DNA of 50,142 nucleotides from Burkholderiales bacterium (GTDB lineage: Bacteria; Pseudomonadota; Gammaproteobacteria; Burkholderiales; Burkholderiaceae_C): the NCBI GenBank assembly GCA_022758925.1, contig JAEMQF010000267.1, forward strand, positions 1 to 50,142. The letters are read 5' to 3'. Shown here one piece after another: positions 20,488-29,361 of this stretch. The number at the start of each line of letters is the position of its first letter. The first letter of the stretch is position 1. Below the pieces are notes generated by a model. It was not told where the DNA came from. It made no database searches and saw nothing but the letters and a program-made list of their open reading frames with translations. A program made the position numbers and the translations under genes.

Positions 20488-21267
20488 TCACCTTGTCTTC
20501 GAATCGGGTTGCGGCGTCTCGGGCTCGGCGGGTTCGGCGGGCGACGGCTCATCGGGCGGGTCGCCGTCGAACACAAGATTGCGACGCCGCTGCAGGTAAG
20601 CGTCGCGCACAAAACTGTACTTGTCCAGGCCAGTCCCATCGAGAAACTTGCTTGCCTCAAGAAGGCCAGCGCGAACATCGACAAGCCTCAACGCCGCCAA
20701 ACCCCACCTCACGTTCGCGTCGTGGATGGACCAAGACGGCCCGGCTGCAAAGTCCAGCGGCAAGGCAATCGATTCCCGCACACTTGACGGCCCGAACAGC
20801 GGCCACACCACATACGGCCCTGGCGCGAATCCCCAATGCCCCAGCGTCTGGCCAAAGTCCTCGAACGATTGTTCGATTCCGGCCTCGCTCGCGATATCGA
20901 AAAGCCCACCGAAGCCGAGAACGGTGTTGGTACCGACGCGCACCACGTCGGTAAACGTACGCTCAAGCTTTCCTTGCAAGGCGTTGTTCACAGCGGACCA
21001 GGCGTCGGCGAAATTGTTGAAGAAATTTTGAACACCCAGGCGAACAAAGTGTGGCGTGATGTTGTCGTAGGCGGTTGCAACCGGCACCAGCAGGTGGGTG
21101 TCGAGTGTGTCGTTGAACGCGAAGACGTTTCGATTCCAGTTTTCCCATGGATCGCGCGGGTTGCCCGGCTCGCCTTGCGCGGTACTCACCGTCGCACAGC
21201 CTGAACTGAACGGCAACAACATCGCCAGCAACAAGAACCGGCCGTAGCGCCGGGTCGCGACGTTCAC
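20488..21267 (-). CDS. mlaA: Outer-membrane lipoprotein MlaA (VacJ)
   Basis: 259 residues. The lipobox SSGC gives lipidated Cys24. The MlaA fold follows: DPWENWNRNVFAFNDTLD, VRLGVQNFFNNFADAWSAVN, TVLGFGGLFDIASEAGI, QTLGHWGFAPGPYVVWPLFG and LFGPSSVRESIALPLDF. MlaA removes mislocalised phospholipids from the outer leaflet together with porins. The tail is Pro/Glu-rich (EPSPAEPAEPETPQPDSKT) and probably disordered. In E. coli mlaA is unlinked; here it sits inside the operon, overlapping mlaD by 4 bases, as in many betaproteobacteria. Confidence 0.96.
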   Translation of the reverse strand: MNVATRRYGRFLLLAMLLPFSSGCATVSTAQGEPGNPRDPWENWNRNVFAFNDTLDTHLLVPVATAYDNITPHFVRLGVQNFFNNFADAWSAVNNALQGKLERTFTDVVRVGTNTVLGFGGLFDIASEAGIEQSFEDFGQTLGHWGFAPGPYVVWPLFGPSSVRESIALPLDFAAGPSWSIHDANVRWGLAALRLVDVRAGLLEASKFLDGTGLDKYSFVRDAYLQRRRNLVFDGDPPDEPSPAEPAEPETPQPDSKTR

Positions 21268-21752
21268 TTCTTCGCCCCGCCCGCCTCACCAGCGCCGGCA
21301 TCGGCAGCCTTGTTGAAGAGAAACTGACTGATCAGGCTTTCCAGCACGACAGCCGACTGTGTCTGCGTGATCACATCGCCGGCGGCGAGGTTCTTGTCGT
21401 CCGCGCCCGGCTCGACGCCGATGTACTGGTCGCCCAGCAAGCCGGCGGTGAGAATGCGCGCGGAAGAGTCTTTCGGAAATTCGACTCTTGAGTCGACCTC
21501 CATGTGCACCAGGCCCTGATACGACTTCTTGTCGAGCTCAATCTTGACCACACGGCCCACCGTGACGCCCGCAGTGCGCACGGGCGCTTGTCTTTTCAGG
21601 CCACCGATGTTGTCGAAGCGCGCGACCAGCGAATAGGTGCTGCCCGCGTTGAAGGTGCCCAGATTGGCGGCCTTCAGCGCGAGGAACACGAGCCCCACCA
21701 GGCCGAGCAGCACGAACACGCCGACCATCGTTTCAATACCCTTCTTGCCCAT
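21264..21752 (-). CDS. mlaD: MCE-domain protein MlaD
   Basis: 162 residues from ATG 21752 (MGKKGIETMVGVFVLLGLVG). One N-terminal membrane helix anchors it in the inner membrane. A single MCE domain follows (TYSLVARFDNIGGLKRQAPV, then RTAGVTVGRVVKIELD, and ILTAGLLGDQYIGVEPG). MlaD forms a hexameric ring on the periplasmic face of the transporter, through which lipids pass to or from MlaC. The tail after LESLISQFLFNKA is short and Gly/Ala-rich. It starts 20 bases after the mlaE stop. Confidence 0.96.
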   Translation of the reverse strand: MGKKGIETMVGVFVLLGLVGLVFLALKAANLGTFNAGSTYSLVARFDNIGGLKRQAPVRTAGVTVGRVVKIELDKKSYQGLVHMEVDSRVEFPKDSSARILTAGLLGDQYIGVEPGADDKNLAAGDVITQTQSAVVLESLISQFLFNKAADAGAGEAGGAKK

Positions 21753-21772
21753 GCTTGTGATTCCTCTATGGC

Positions 21773-22555
21773 CTAGTGTGTCGTGAACATCAACGCCGTG
21801 AGTATGAAGTCCATGCACAGCACGGCCAGCGAAGCAATCACGACGGTGCGCGTGGTGGCGTGTGCAACGCCCTCGGGAGTGGCCTCGGTTTCATAGCCCT
21901 GGTACAGCGCAACAAAGGTGCAGATCACGCCGAATACCATGCTCTTGACGATGCCGTTGCCCACGTCGCGTTGTACATCGACACCACTTTGCATGATGGA
22001 CCAGAAGTTCCCCGCGTCGACGCCGATCAGCAACACGGCGACGACGTAGGCACCCAGGATGCCGACCGCGGAGAACAGGATCGCCAGGATCGGCATCGAG
22101 ACGATTCCGCCCAAGAAACGCGGCGCCAGCACGCGGCTCTTCGGGTTGATCGCCATCATCTCCATCGCTGCAATCTGTTCACCGGCCTTCATCAAGCCGA
22201 TCTCGGCGGTCAATGACGTGCCGGCGCGGCCCGCAAACAGCAGCGCCGTCACCACCGGGCCCAGCTCGCGCACCAGCGAAAGGTTGACGACCAGACCCAA
22301 CGACTCGGCAGCTCCGTACTTGGCCAAGGCGTAGTACATCTGCAGCGCAAGCACAAAGCCCACCGCCATTCCCGAAGCCAGGATGATGACGAGCGAACGG
22401 TTGCCGATCGCATGCACCTGCGCCACCACCAGAAAGGGGCGGCGCATCGCCGCCGGCAGATTGCGCAGCAGGTCGGCAAAGAAGTACGCGTGGTGGCCCA
22501 ACGCGTACATCACATCCAAGACCACGCGGCCGAGCGAGGCGACCAGGGCTGTCAT
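21773..22555 (-). CDS. mlaE: ABC transporter permease MlaE
   Basis: 260 residues from ATG 22555, overlapping the mlaF stop by 4 bases (ATGA). Inner-membrane permease of the Mla complex. It has an N-terminal amphipathic stretch followed by five hydrophobic helices. Conserved segments include IGNRSLVIILASGMAVGFVL, SLVRELGPVVTALLFAGRAG, LTAEIGLMKAGEQIAAMEMM, NPKSRVLAPRFLGGIVSMPI and the C-terminal GYETEATPEGVAHATTRTVV. The EQIAAMEMM loop is the expected coupling helix to MlaF. Confidence 0.96.
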   Translation of the reverse strand: MTALVASLGRVVLDVMYALGHHAYFFADLLRNLPAAMRRPFLVVAQVHAIGNRSLVIILASGMAVGFVLALQMYYALAKYGAAESLGLVVNLSLVRELGPVVTALLFAGRAGTSLTAEIGLMKAGEQIAAMEMMAINPKSRVLAPRFLGGIVSMPILAILFSAVGILGAYVVAVLLIGVDAGNFWSIMQSGVDVQRDVGNGIVKSMVFGVICTFVALYQGYETEATPEGVAHATTRTVVIASLAVLCMDFILTALMFTTH

Positions 22556-23361
22556 GCGCCCAGTCCCAGTTCTTCGGCCAGGGGCCGGGCCGGGTAGTGA
22601 AAGCGCACCGGTCCATCGGGCTCCCCGCGAATGAATTGCCGCACTTCGGGATCCTCCGACGCATTCAGCTGCGCCGGTTTGCCATGCGCCACGACCCGCC
22701 CTTGCGATGACAGCAAGTACGCGTGGTCGCAGATGCTGAAACATTCCTGCACGTCGTGCGAGACGATCAGCGAGGTGGCGCCCGTCGTGTCGTTCAAGGT
22801 GCGGATCAGGTTCGCGGCCACCGCCATCGAGATCGGGTCGAGCCCCGCGAACGGCTCGTCGTACATGATCACTTCCGGGTCGAGCGCAATCGCCCGCGCA
22901 AGCGCGACGCGGCGCGCCATGCCGCCGGAGATCTCGGAGATGCGCAGCGCCGCCGCACCGCGCAGGCCCACGGCATTGAGTTTCATGAGCACGATGTCGC
23001 GAATCATCGTCTCGTCCAGATCGGTGTGTTCGCGCAACGGGAACGCAACGTTTTCAAACACTGTCAAGTCGGTGAACAACGCGCCGAACTGGAACAGCAT
23101 GCCCAGGCGACGCCGCAGCCGAAACAGTTGCTCGATATCGCGCGCGTCGACCACTTCGCCATCAAAGCGCACCGTGCCCTGAGTCGCCGGATACACGCCA
23201 CCGATGAGCCGCAACAGCGTCGTCTTGCCACAACCCGAACCGCCCAGGATCGAAGTGACCTTGCCGCGCTCGAAGCGCAGTGAAACGTCGTTGAGGATCG
23301 TCCGGCCCTTGTCGTAGCCGAAAGTGACGCGGTCGATTTCGATGAGGGTGTCTGTACTCAC
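22552..23361 (-). CDS. mlaF: ABC transporter ATPase MlaF
   Basis: 269 residues from a GTG at 23361; no strong ribosome binding site or upstream ATG of better quality is seen. Provides ATP hydrolysis for Mla lipid transport. Walker A GGSGCGKTT is at 40-48, the Q-loop is MLFQFGALFTDLTVFENV, the signature is EISGGMARRVALARAIAL, Walker B is VIMYDEPFAGLD, and the H-loop is SLIVSHDVQECFSICDH. It is the first gene of the mlaFEDACB operon. The frame continues upstream, but that sequence has no ABC-like content. Confidence 0.95.
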   Translation of the reverse strand: MSTDTLIEIDRVTFGYDKGRTILNDVSLRFERGKVTSILGGSGCGKTTLLRLIGGVYPATQGTVRFDGEVVDARDIEQLFRLRRRLGMLFQFGALFTDLTVFENVAFPLREHTDLDETMIRDIVLMKLNAVGLRGAAALRISEISGGMARRVALARAIALDPEVIMYDEPFAGLDPISMAVAANLIRTLNDTTGATSLIVSHDVQECFSICDHAYLLSSQGRVVAHGKPAQLNASEDPEVRQFIRGEPDGPVRFHYPARPLAEELGLGA

Positions 23362-23832
23362 TCGCCGTGGAGCCGGGCAAGCCGGCAGCAGTTCGGTGGC
23401 ATGACGTGCAAAGGCGGCGGAGGATCCCGCAGCCCGATCGAAATCATTGTCGCATGGCGCCTCAGCAGGAGTGTCATTCGTCAAGTCTGGCCCATGCGCC
23501 GGCGGGCCTTTCACCGAAATGGAACTCAAACAGGGCCCTTATTGCGTGCGCATCCAGAGCACTGGGCGGTGCCATCGCGCGGCACCCGGTGGCTCTGTCT
23601 GGACCTCTCTCGCGCGATGCAGCTGGAGGTGTGCAAACGTGTGTGTCGTGAACAAGTGCCCGGGCATGCATGCGAGCCCAGGCGAAGCCCCGACGGAATG
23701 GGTTGAATTGAGTTGGGCAGGAGTTCACGCTTGCCCTGCACCGCGGTGACGAGCGGCGAGTTTGGCGCGCCCAAAGGCATGGCATCAAGCCGCCTGGCTG
23801 CGAACAATCGCGGCACCAGCAAGCAAGGGAAC
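23362..23832. other. Divergent intergenic region between mlaF and fimT
   Basis: 471 bases with no gene I can support. It must hold promoters for the mla operon (leftward) and the minor-pilin operon (rightward), but I see no convincing -35/-10 pair. Several open frames cross it on both strands. Their translations are rich in Arg, Cys, Ser and Pro without motif structure. A short dyad GGCCC...GGGCC near 23484-23503 has only a weak T-run after it. Homopolymer and dinucleotide content is unremarkable. Confidence 0.5.
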
Positions 23833-24378
23833 ATGCCCATGTCACCGACAAGCTCTCATGGTTTCAAACAGCGCGGCTTCACGCTCATCGAAGCCATGAC
23901 CGCCGTCGCCATCCTGGCCATCCTGGCTTCGATCGCCTTGCCGGGCATGGCGCAATTCCTCGCCGCGCGGCGGGTCGAAGATGCGGCGCGACGCATCGGT
24001 GAAGACCTCGCGTTTGCACGCAACGAGGCAGTGAAACGCAACTCACCGGTGCTGATGTGCGCCGGCGCGAGCGGCGCCTGCGAAGACGCGCCCGCCACCA
24101 CCGACTGGGCGACGGGTTGGCGCGTCTGCTACGACCCCAACGCCGACGGCGCCTGCGAGGCCACCGACGCCAAAGATCCGAACCCGATGCGCACGATCAG
24201 CGCCGTGACGAACACGATCACGGTCACCGGGCCGACGAGCCGCCTGAGCTTCAACCCCAACGGCACCATCACATCGACGAACTTCACCCAGTTCACAGTG
24301 GCAAGCACCAGCGCCACGACCTCGAACTGGACTGTGCGAATCGCCGCGTCGGGCGCCATTTCGGTCAGGAGGGGCTGA
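23833..24378 (+). CDS. fimT: Minor pseudopilin FimT/GspH family
   Basis: 181 residues from ATG 23833, with AAGGGA just upstream. The class III (type IV) prepilin signal is MPMSPTSSHGFKQRG followed by FTLIEAMTAVAILAILASIA. PilD would cut after Gly15, and Glu at mature position 5 is present. The GspH/FimT motif ARRVEDAARRIGEDLAFARN, then EAVKRNSPVLMC follows, with a C-terminal beta domain (TGWRVCYDPNADGACEA). Two Cys-x(n)-Cys pairs may form disulfides. FimT-type minor pilins contribute to pilus initiation and, in some species, DNA binding. First gene of the minor-pilin operon, 4 bases before pilV. Confidence 0.9.
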   Translation: MPMSPTSSHGFKQRGFTLIEAMTAVAILAILASIALPGMAQFLAARRVEDAARRIGEDLAFARNEAVKRNSPVLMCAGASGACEDAPATTDWATGWRVCYDPNADGACEATDAKDPNPMRTISAVTNTITVTGPTSRLSFNPNGTITSTNFTQFTVASTSATTSNWTVRIAASGAISVRRG

Positions 24379-24382
24379 CACC

Positions 24383-24910
24383 ATGAACCGTTCTTGCAAG
24401 CGCATTCGCTCCAGCCGCGCCGCAGCCCAGGGTGTGGCGATGATCGAAGCCCTGATCGGCATGCTGCTGATCGCGCTCTGGCTGCTGTCCAGCGCCGGGC
24501 TGCAGGCCAGTTCGCTGAAGTTCCAGAAGGGTGCGCAGTCGCGCCTGACGGCGATTGCGCTTGCCGTCGAGCTGTCCGAGCGGATGGAGGCAAACGCTGC
24601 AGGCGCGCGTCTCGGCGCCTATGAGGTCTCGATCACCGACACCGCCACCACGACCCAGAACAACTGCGAGAGCGTAGCCTGCTCGTCGACCGCGCTTGCC
24701 AGCTACGACCTTGCGCAGTGGACCACGCGCCTGACCCAGTCGTTGATCCTGAAGGAGGCGACGGTGGCCACGGTGGACAGCGCCAGCGTCACCACCTACA
24801 CGATCACGATCGCGTGGGACGAACCGCGCGGCAGGCAGACCTACACCGACACGACCAGCAAGACCGAGCGCATGAGCTTCACGACGACCAAGGTGATCCG
24901 CAATGGGTGA
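24383..24910 (+). CDS. pilV: Minor pilin PilV
   Basis: 175 residues. Prepilin leader ending QG, then VAMIEALIGMLLIALWLLS. PilD cleavage is expected after Gly17, with Glu at mature position 5. The segment GLQASSLKFQKGAQSRLTAI, then AVELSERMEANAAG is typical of PilV, which primes pilus assembly together with PilW, PilX and PilE. The C-terminal domain is Thr-rich (ATVATVDSASVTTYTITIAW). Its end overlaps the start of pilW by 8 bases. Confidence 0.9.
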   Translation: MNRSCKRIRSSRAAAQGVAMIEALIGMLLIALWLLSSAGLQASSLKFQKGAQSRLTAIALAVELSERMEANAAGARLGAYEVSITDTATTTQNNCESVACSSTALASYDLAQWTTRLTQSLILKEATVATVDSASVTTYTITIAWDEPRGRQTYTDTTSKTERMSFTTTKVIRNG

Positions 24911-25853
24911 TGCAATGATTCAGCGCCCCGCGTGCCTGGCCCGTGCACCGCGCCAGGCCGGCTTTTCGCTCATCGAATTGATGGTCGGCATTGCCATCGG
25001 CCTGGTCGTCATCGCCGTGATGCTGCAGGGTTTTGCGGCGAGTTCATCGACGACCCGGGTCAATTCGCTCGTGTCCGAGTACCAGACCAACGGACGCTAC
25101 GCGCTCGATTTCCTCAAGCGCGAGGTGCAGCACGCGGCGCTGCACCCGATGGTGTGGGATTCGGCTCAGGTGAGCGTGAATGCGACGGTGAGCGCCAAGA
25201 ACTTCGGCTGCGGCGCAGGCGCCAGCACCGACGTGATGAAGGGCATCACCGCCTGGAATGACGCCAATCCCTACTCGGCCAACTGCCTGGCGACGAGCAG
25301 CAGCCGCCAATACGCGCGCGGCGACGTGCTGCTGTTGCGCCGCGTGGCGTTGGACGCGGCAACCGCTATTGACGCCAGCGCGCCCTATCTGCGTGTCGGC
25401 TATTCGGCGGGCAACGTCTACCTTGGCGGCGAAGCGGCGATCGCCATGCTGGCGCCCTTCTTCGACTATCGGCTGCTCAGCGACCTGTACTTCATCAACG
25501 CCTTCACGACCAGCAGCACCGAAGATCCCATGGTACCCGCGCTCTACCGCCTGACGCTGAGCGCCGGTGCGAACCCGTTCCTGGTGCCCGAACTCGTGGC
25601 GTCGAACGTCGAACACTTCGCAGTCCAGTTCGGCGTGCTGGACACGACCGGATCGCTGCAGTACCGCAACCCGGACCCCGCGATCGACTGGACGCAGGTC
25701 GTCTCGGCGCGCATCTGGTTGTTGCTGCGCGCTTCCTCGCCCGAGAACGGTTTCGCCAGCGGCACCTACACGCTGGGCGACGTGAACTACACACCGGCTG
25801 ACAACTTCCGCCGTACCGTGCTGAGCAGCACCATCAACCTGCGCAACCGATGA
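24903..25853 (+). CDS. pilW: Minor pilin PilW
   Basis: 316 residues from ATG 24903. Leader MGDAMIQRPACLARAPRQAG followed by FSLIELMVGIAIGLVVIAVM. Cleavage is expected after Gly20, with Glu5 of the mature protein present. Typical PilW elements: TNGRYALDFLKREVQHAALH and then the large C-terminal domain with FGCGAGASTD, RGDVLLLRRVALDAA and NVEHFAVQFGVLDTTG. It is the largest of the core minor pilins and sits near the tip under PilY1. ATGA overlap with pilX. Confidence 0.92.
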   Translation: MGDAMIQRPACLARAPRQAGFSLIELMVGIAIGLVVIAVMLQGFAASSSTTRVNSLVSEYQTNGRYALDFLKREVQHAALHPMVWDSAQVSVNATVSAKNFGCGAGASTDVMKGITAWNDANPYSANCLATSSSRQYARGDVLLLRRVALDAATAIDASAPYLRVGYSAGNVYLGGEAAIAMLAPFFDYRLLSDLYFINAFTTSSTEDPMVPALYRLTLSAGANPFLVPELVASNVEHFAVQFGVLDTTGSLQYRNPDPAIDWTQVVSARIWLLLRASSPENGFASGTYTLGDVNYTPADNFRRTVLSSTINLRNR

Positions 25854-26395
25854 AGCTCCAACACCCCATCGCGGCCTGTGGCGCCGCACGCCGCCAGCGC
25901 GGCGCCTCGCTCTACGTCGTGATCGTGATGCTGGCGACGATGGGGCTGATGACGCTCACCGCGTTCTACATGTCCCGCAATCAGTACCGCCTGGTGGGCA
26001 ACATCCAGTACCAGGAACAAGCCTTCAACCAGACCGAGGCGGTGGTGGCCCAGGGTGAAAACTGGCTCAACACCGACGCCAACGCGACGTCGGTCCTTTT
26101 CATCACCTACAACGCGGATGCCCAAGGCGTGTATCCGATGGGACAGATCGCAACGCTCGGGCTCAACCTCAAGACCATGATCTGGTCGAACAGCAATTCG
26201 ATCGCGTCGGGCGACGGCCGCTACCTTGTGGCCCAGATCGCCAGGGACATGCCGCTGAACGGCTCTACGTTGGTGATAGGGCAAGCCCTCAGCACCTGCA
26301 ATTCAGTCAATTTGTTTCAGGTCACGGGCCGGTCGAACCCGGTGCACGGCGCAAGCCGGACCATCGAGACCACGTACGGCACGGCCGGCTGCTGA
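25850..26395 (+). CDS. pilX: Minor pilin PilX
   Basis: 181 residues. N terminus ARRQRG, then ASLYVVIVMLATMGLMTLTA. The processing Gly18 is followed by a helix without the usual Glu at position 5, which is normal for PilX. A PilX-like middle (SRNQYRLVGNIQYQEQAFNQ, then TEAVVAQGENWL) and two C-terminal Cys (STCNSV, TAGC) follow. It starts within the pilW stop codon and ends 20 bases before pilY1. Confidence 0.88.
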   Translation: MKLQHPIAACGAARRQRGASLYVVIVMLATMGLMTLTAFYMSRNQYRLVGNIQYQEQAFNQTEAVVAQGENWLNTDANATSVLFITYNADAQGVYPMGQIATLGLNLKTMIWSNSNSIASGDGRYLVAQIARDMPLNGSTLVIGQALSTCNSVNLFQVTGRSNPVHGASRTIETTYGTAGC

Positions 26396-26415
26396 AAGCG
26401 CAAAGGGAGTCCACC

Positions 26416-29361
26416 ATGAAAATTCAACAGGTTCTGAAACTCAAGTCGCTGCGCTGGGGTGTCGCCGCCACGGCGGCGGGAGTGGCCGGCGCGTTGAGCT
26501 ACGCGGCATTCATTGCTGACGAGCAGCCGATCGCTGCCGCAGGTGCGTTGGAATTCAGCACCTTCGACCTGTCCGGCGGCGCCGCGGTCGCCTTCCGGGG
26601 CGACTACATCCGCGCCACCTGGGACGGTGACCTGGTCGCGTACAACATGGCGACCACGGGCGCCACAACGGTGAAGTGGAAGGCGCAAACGCGCCTCGCG
26701 GCGCAGAGTTGGAGCACGCGCCGAATCGCCACCCACGACGGCAGCAACGGCGTGCCGTTCCGGTGGAACATGCTGACCACGACGCAACAGACCGCACTCG
26801 GTGACGCGACGGAAGGCCCGCTGATCCTGGACTACCTGCACGGCGATGCGAGCAATGAACGCACCGCCGCCAACCCGAGCGGCAGCTACCGGGATCGCTA
26901 CAGCCTGCTCGGGGCCGTGATCCACTCCCGCCCGTACTACGTCAACTATGCCGATGCGGGGGTGGCGCGTGTCTACGTTGGCGCGAACGACGGCATGCTG
27001 CACTCGTTCAACGCGGTCACCGGCGACGAAGTCTTCGCCTACGTGCCGTCGATGCTGTTCGGAAAGCTCAAGGACCTGACTACTCCGTCGGCGACCACGT
27101 TCAAGTACTACGTCGACGGGATGATGTCGATTCGTGACGTGATCGTGAGCGGCGTCACCAAGACGCTGCTGGTGAGCGGTTTGGGCGGCGGTGGCAAGGG
27201 GCTGTTCGCGCTCGACGTCTCAGACCCTTCGCCGTCCGGCGAGTCCGCCGTCGCCGCGATGGCGAAATGGGAGTTGACGGATGCCAGCACCGGCTACGCG
27301 AACCTGGGCAACGTCTATGCGGCGCCGCAGATCGTCAAGCTCAACAGCGGCGCCTCGGTGGCGCTGGTGCCGAACGGCCTGAACAGCAGCAGCGGCGTGT
27401 CGTCGTTGTTCGTCATCAATGTCAGCACCGGCGCAAAGATCGGCGAGATCCCCGCCGGCACCGGGCCCGACAACGGCCTGGGCGGAATTGCGGCAGTCGA
27501 CCTGGATCACAACGGCACCGTGGACGCAGTCTATGCCGGCGACCTGAAAGGCACGCTCTGGAAGTTCAACTTGGCCGGCGGCTCGCTGCCGAGTGCCGCC
27601 ACCGCGCTGTTCACCCCGGCCAGCGGAACCGAGCGCCCGATCACGGCCGCGCCGAGCGTGGTTGCCCACCCACGCGGCGGCGTGCTGGTCAACTTCGGCA
27701 CCGGCAAGGTGTATGCAAGCTCCGACCTGGTGTCGACCACCACCGAATACGTCTATGGCATCTGGGACGGCGCCGGCGCCACCACCAGCGTGCTCGCATC
27801 TCCGACGCTGTCGGAAGTGTCGGTCACGGTCAATAGCCTCACCAACAAGTACCGCGCCGCCAGTGCCAGCAGCGTCAACTACGTCGCCGGAGACAAGGGC
27901 TGGCGCGTCAGCCTGACCGGCGGCGAGCGGCTGCTCGGCGGCGACACGCTGACCGACAGCGGCCGCTATATGGTGACGACCACGATCCCGAACGACGGCA
28001 GCACGCAAGGCGCCTGGTTGTTGCAATTCGACGCGCTGACCGGCGGTACGCCGAGCACGCCGTTCTTCGACGTGAACAGCGACGGCAAGGTGAGCACAAC
28101 CGACAACACCGACAAGGTCACGGTGAGCGGCTCGCCGGTCGCGCCTGTGGGCAAGTTTCTCGGCAGCGGCGTGTGGAGCCAGCCGGTGCTGGCGAAATAT
28201 AGTGCTTCGCTCGACCTGCCGTTCTTCAACGAGAACGACAACACCAGGCTGCCGCCGACGACCACCGTGGTGGTCACGCCACCGGCCGGCGAGCGTGGCG
28301 TGTACGGCGGGCACTTTGACTTCGACATCTACTACAACGCCTGCGACGCCCAGTCCTCAAAATACAGTAAGAGTTGCACTAACACGCACGTGCACGAATA
28401 TGACGACATCTACGACGTGGTGGGCGTCAACATGCTCAAAGCCAGCGAACCCAAATTCAACCTGCTGAACGCGATTGCTTCGACGACCACGTCTTTCAAG
28501 GTGCTGGTGTCCAATACGAAGTGGTCCCCTGCAGCCAGTTTGAAAGTCTCCCGTCCGCAGGGTGCCAATGCTACCAACGAACCTGCGGTCAACATCGATA
28601 CCACGGTTTGGAACCTTCCGCTCTCGCCCGAAGGCTTCCTGGCCAACACGAGCGGTGGCGATGCACTCACTTTCACCCGGGGCAACCTGCCAGTATTCGT
28701 CTACTACTTGCCTGTCACCGCCTTCACCAACAAGGATTGGGGAACCGGCGAAGTTCGCGCCGGCCTGATGCCGACCCAGACCAACTGCGTTCACGCAAAC
28801 ACCGGCGGATCGGGCTCTTCGAACTCAGGCTGGATGAACGGTGCGCTGACGATCCAGGTGGTCGCCGCAAATACCGCCAACTCGGCGATTGAGGCGACCT
28901 TGCCTAGCGCCGCGGGTGGCTACCGGCTGAAGAAAGATAGCACCTCCCAGGGCAAGCAATTAGCGCAATACACGACGTTCTGGCACCACCCGAACGGCAA
29001 GTGCATCGACGATTCGGGTTGGACCAAGGCGCCGCCGGCGGACACGGTGAGCAACGCGACATCGAAGGCGCCGGCCGCCGGTTCGGCCGACCCGACCGGC
29101 CTGTTCATGGTGGGTACAAACGGTGAGTTGATCGGTGGCCAGCTCGGCTCGACGACGACCTACCAGAGCTTCAACGGGGTCGAGGTGCTGGTGATACGCA
29201 CCTTCGACGCCAACGGGGTGACCCAGACCCTCAAGAACAAGGCCACCGGCGCGGTGGTCGACATCACGCTCTTGCCCTGGGGTACGCTGACGGCAAGCGA
29301 CAAGCAAAGCGCGCAGCGCGCCCGGCTCGGCCGGCTCAGCTGGCGGGAGCTGGTGCGATGA
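26416..29361 (+). CDS. pilY1: Pilus tip adhesin/assembly factor PilY1
   Basis: 981 residues, ATG with AAAGGGAG upstream. Exported protein thought to cap the pilus and control retraction, adhesion and surface sensing. The first 40 residues are signal-like. A short stretch of about 100 residues leads into the conserved PilY1 propeller, beginning LILDYLHGD (about 135) and RDRYSLLGAVIHSRPYYV, then YVGANDGMLHSFNAVTGDE and VYAAPQIV. Two calcium-loop-like motifs are visible: DLDHNGTVD at 362-370 and DVNSDGKVSTTD at 552-563. About 380 further residues follow, with Cys pairs and HVHEYDDIYDVVGVNML. The N-terminal von Willebrand A-like region found in longer PilY1 proteins is missing. Its end overlaps pilE by 4 bases. 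Confidence 0.93.
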   Translation: MKIQQVLKLKSLRWGVAATAAGVAGALSYAAFIADEQPIAAAGALEFSTFDLSGGAAVAFRGDYIRATWDGDLVAYNMATTGATTVKWKAQTRLAAQSWSTRRIATHDGSNGVPFRWNMLTTTQQTALGDATEGPLILDYLHGDASNERTAANPSGSYRDRYSLLGAVIHSRPYYVNYADAGVARVYVGANDGMLHSFNAVTGDEVFAYVPSMLFGKLKDLTTPSATTFKYYVDGMMSIRDVIVSGVTKTLLVSGLGGGGKGLFALDVSDPSPSGESAVAAMAKWELTDASTGYANLGNVYAAPQIVKLNSGASVALVPNGLNSSSGVSSLFVINVSTGAKIGEIPAGTGPDNGLGGIAAVDLDHNGTVDAVYAGDLKGTLWKFNLAGGSLPSAATALFTPASGTERPITAAPSVVAHPRGGVLVNFGTGKVYASSDLVSTTTEYVYGIWDGAGATTSVLASPTLSEVSVTVNSLTNKYRAASASSVNYVAGDKGWRVSLTGGERLLGGDTLTDSGRYMVTTTIPNDGSTQGAWLLQFDALTGGTPSTPFFDVNSDGKVSTTDNTDKVTVSGSPVAPVGKFLGSGVWSQPVLAKYSASLDLPFFNENDNTRLPPTTTVVVTPPAGERGVYGGHFDFDIYYNACDAQSSKYSKSCTNTHVHEYDDIYDVVGVNMLKASEPKFNLLNAIASTTTSFKVLVSNTKWSPAASLKVSRPQGANATNEPAVNIDTTVWNLPLSPEGFLANTSGGDALTFTRGNLPVFVYYLPVTAFTNKDWGTGEVRAGLMPTQTNCVHANTGGSGSSNSGWMNGALTIQVVAANTANSAIEATLPSAAGGYRLKKDSTSQGKQLAQYTTFWHHPNGKCIDDSGWTKAPPADTVSNATSKAPAAGSADPTGLFMVGTNGELIGGQLGSTTTYQSFNGVEVLVIRTFDANGVTQTLKNKATGAVVDITLLPWGTLTASDKQSAQRARLGRLSWRELVR

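Noticed and set aside
23401..23851. Small open frames on both strands between mlaF and fimT
   Set aside because: Overlapping frames in several phases, all low complexity in character, none with a convincing ribosome binding site or motif.
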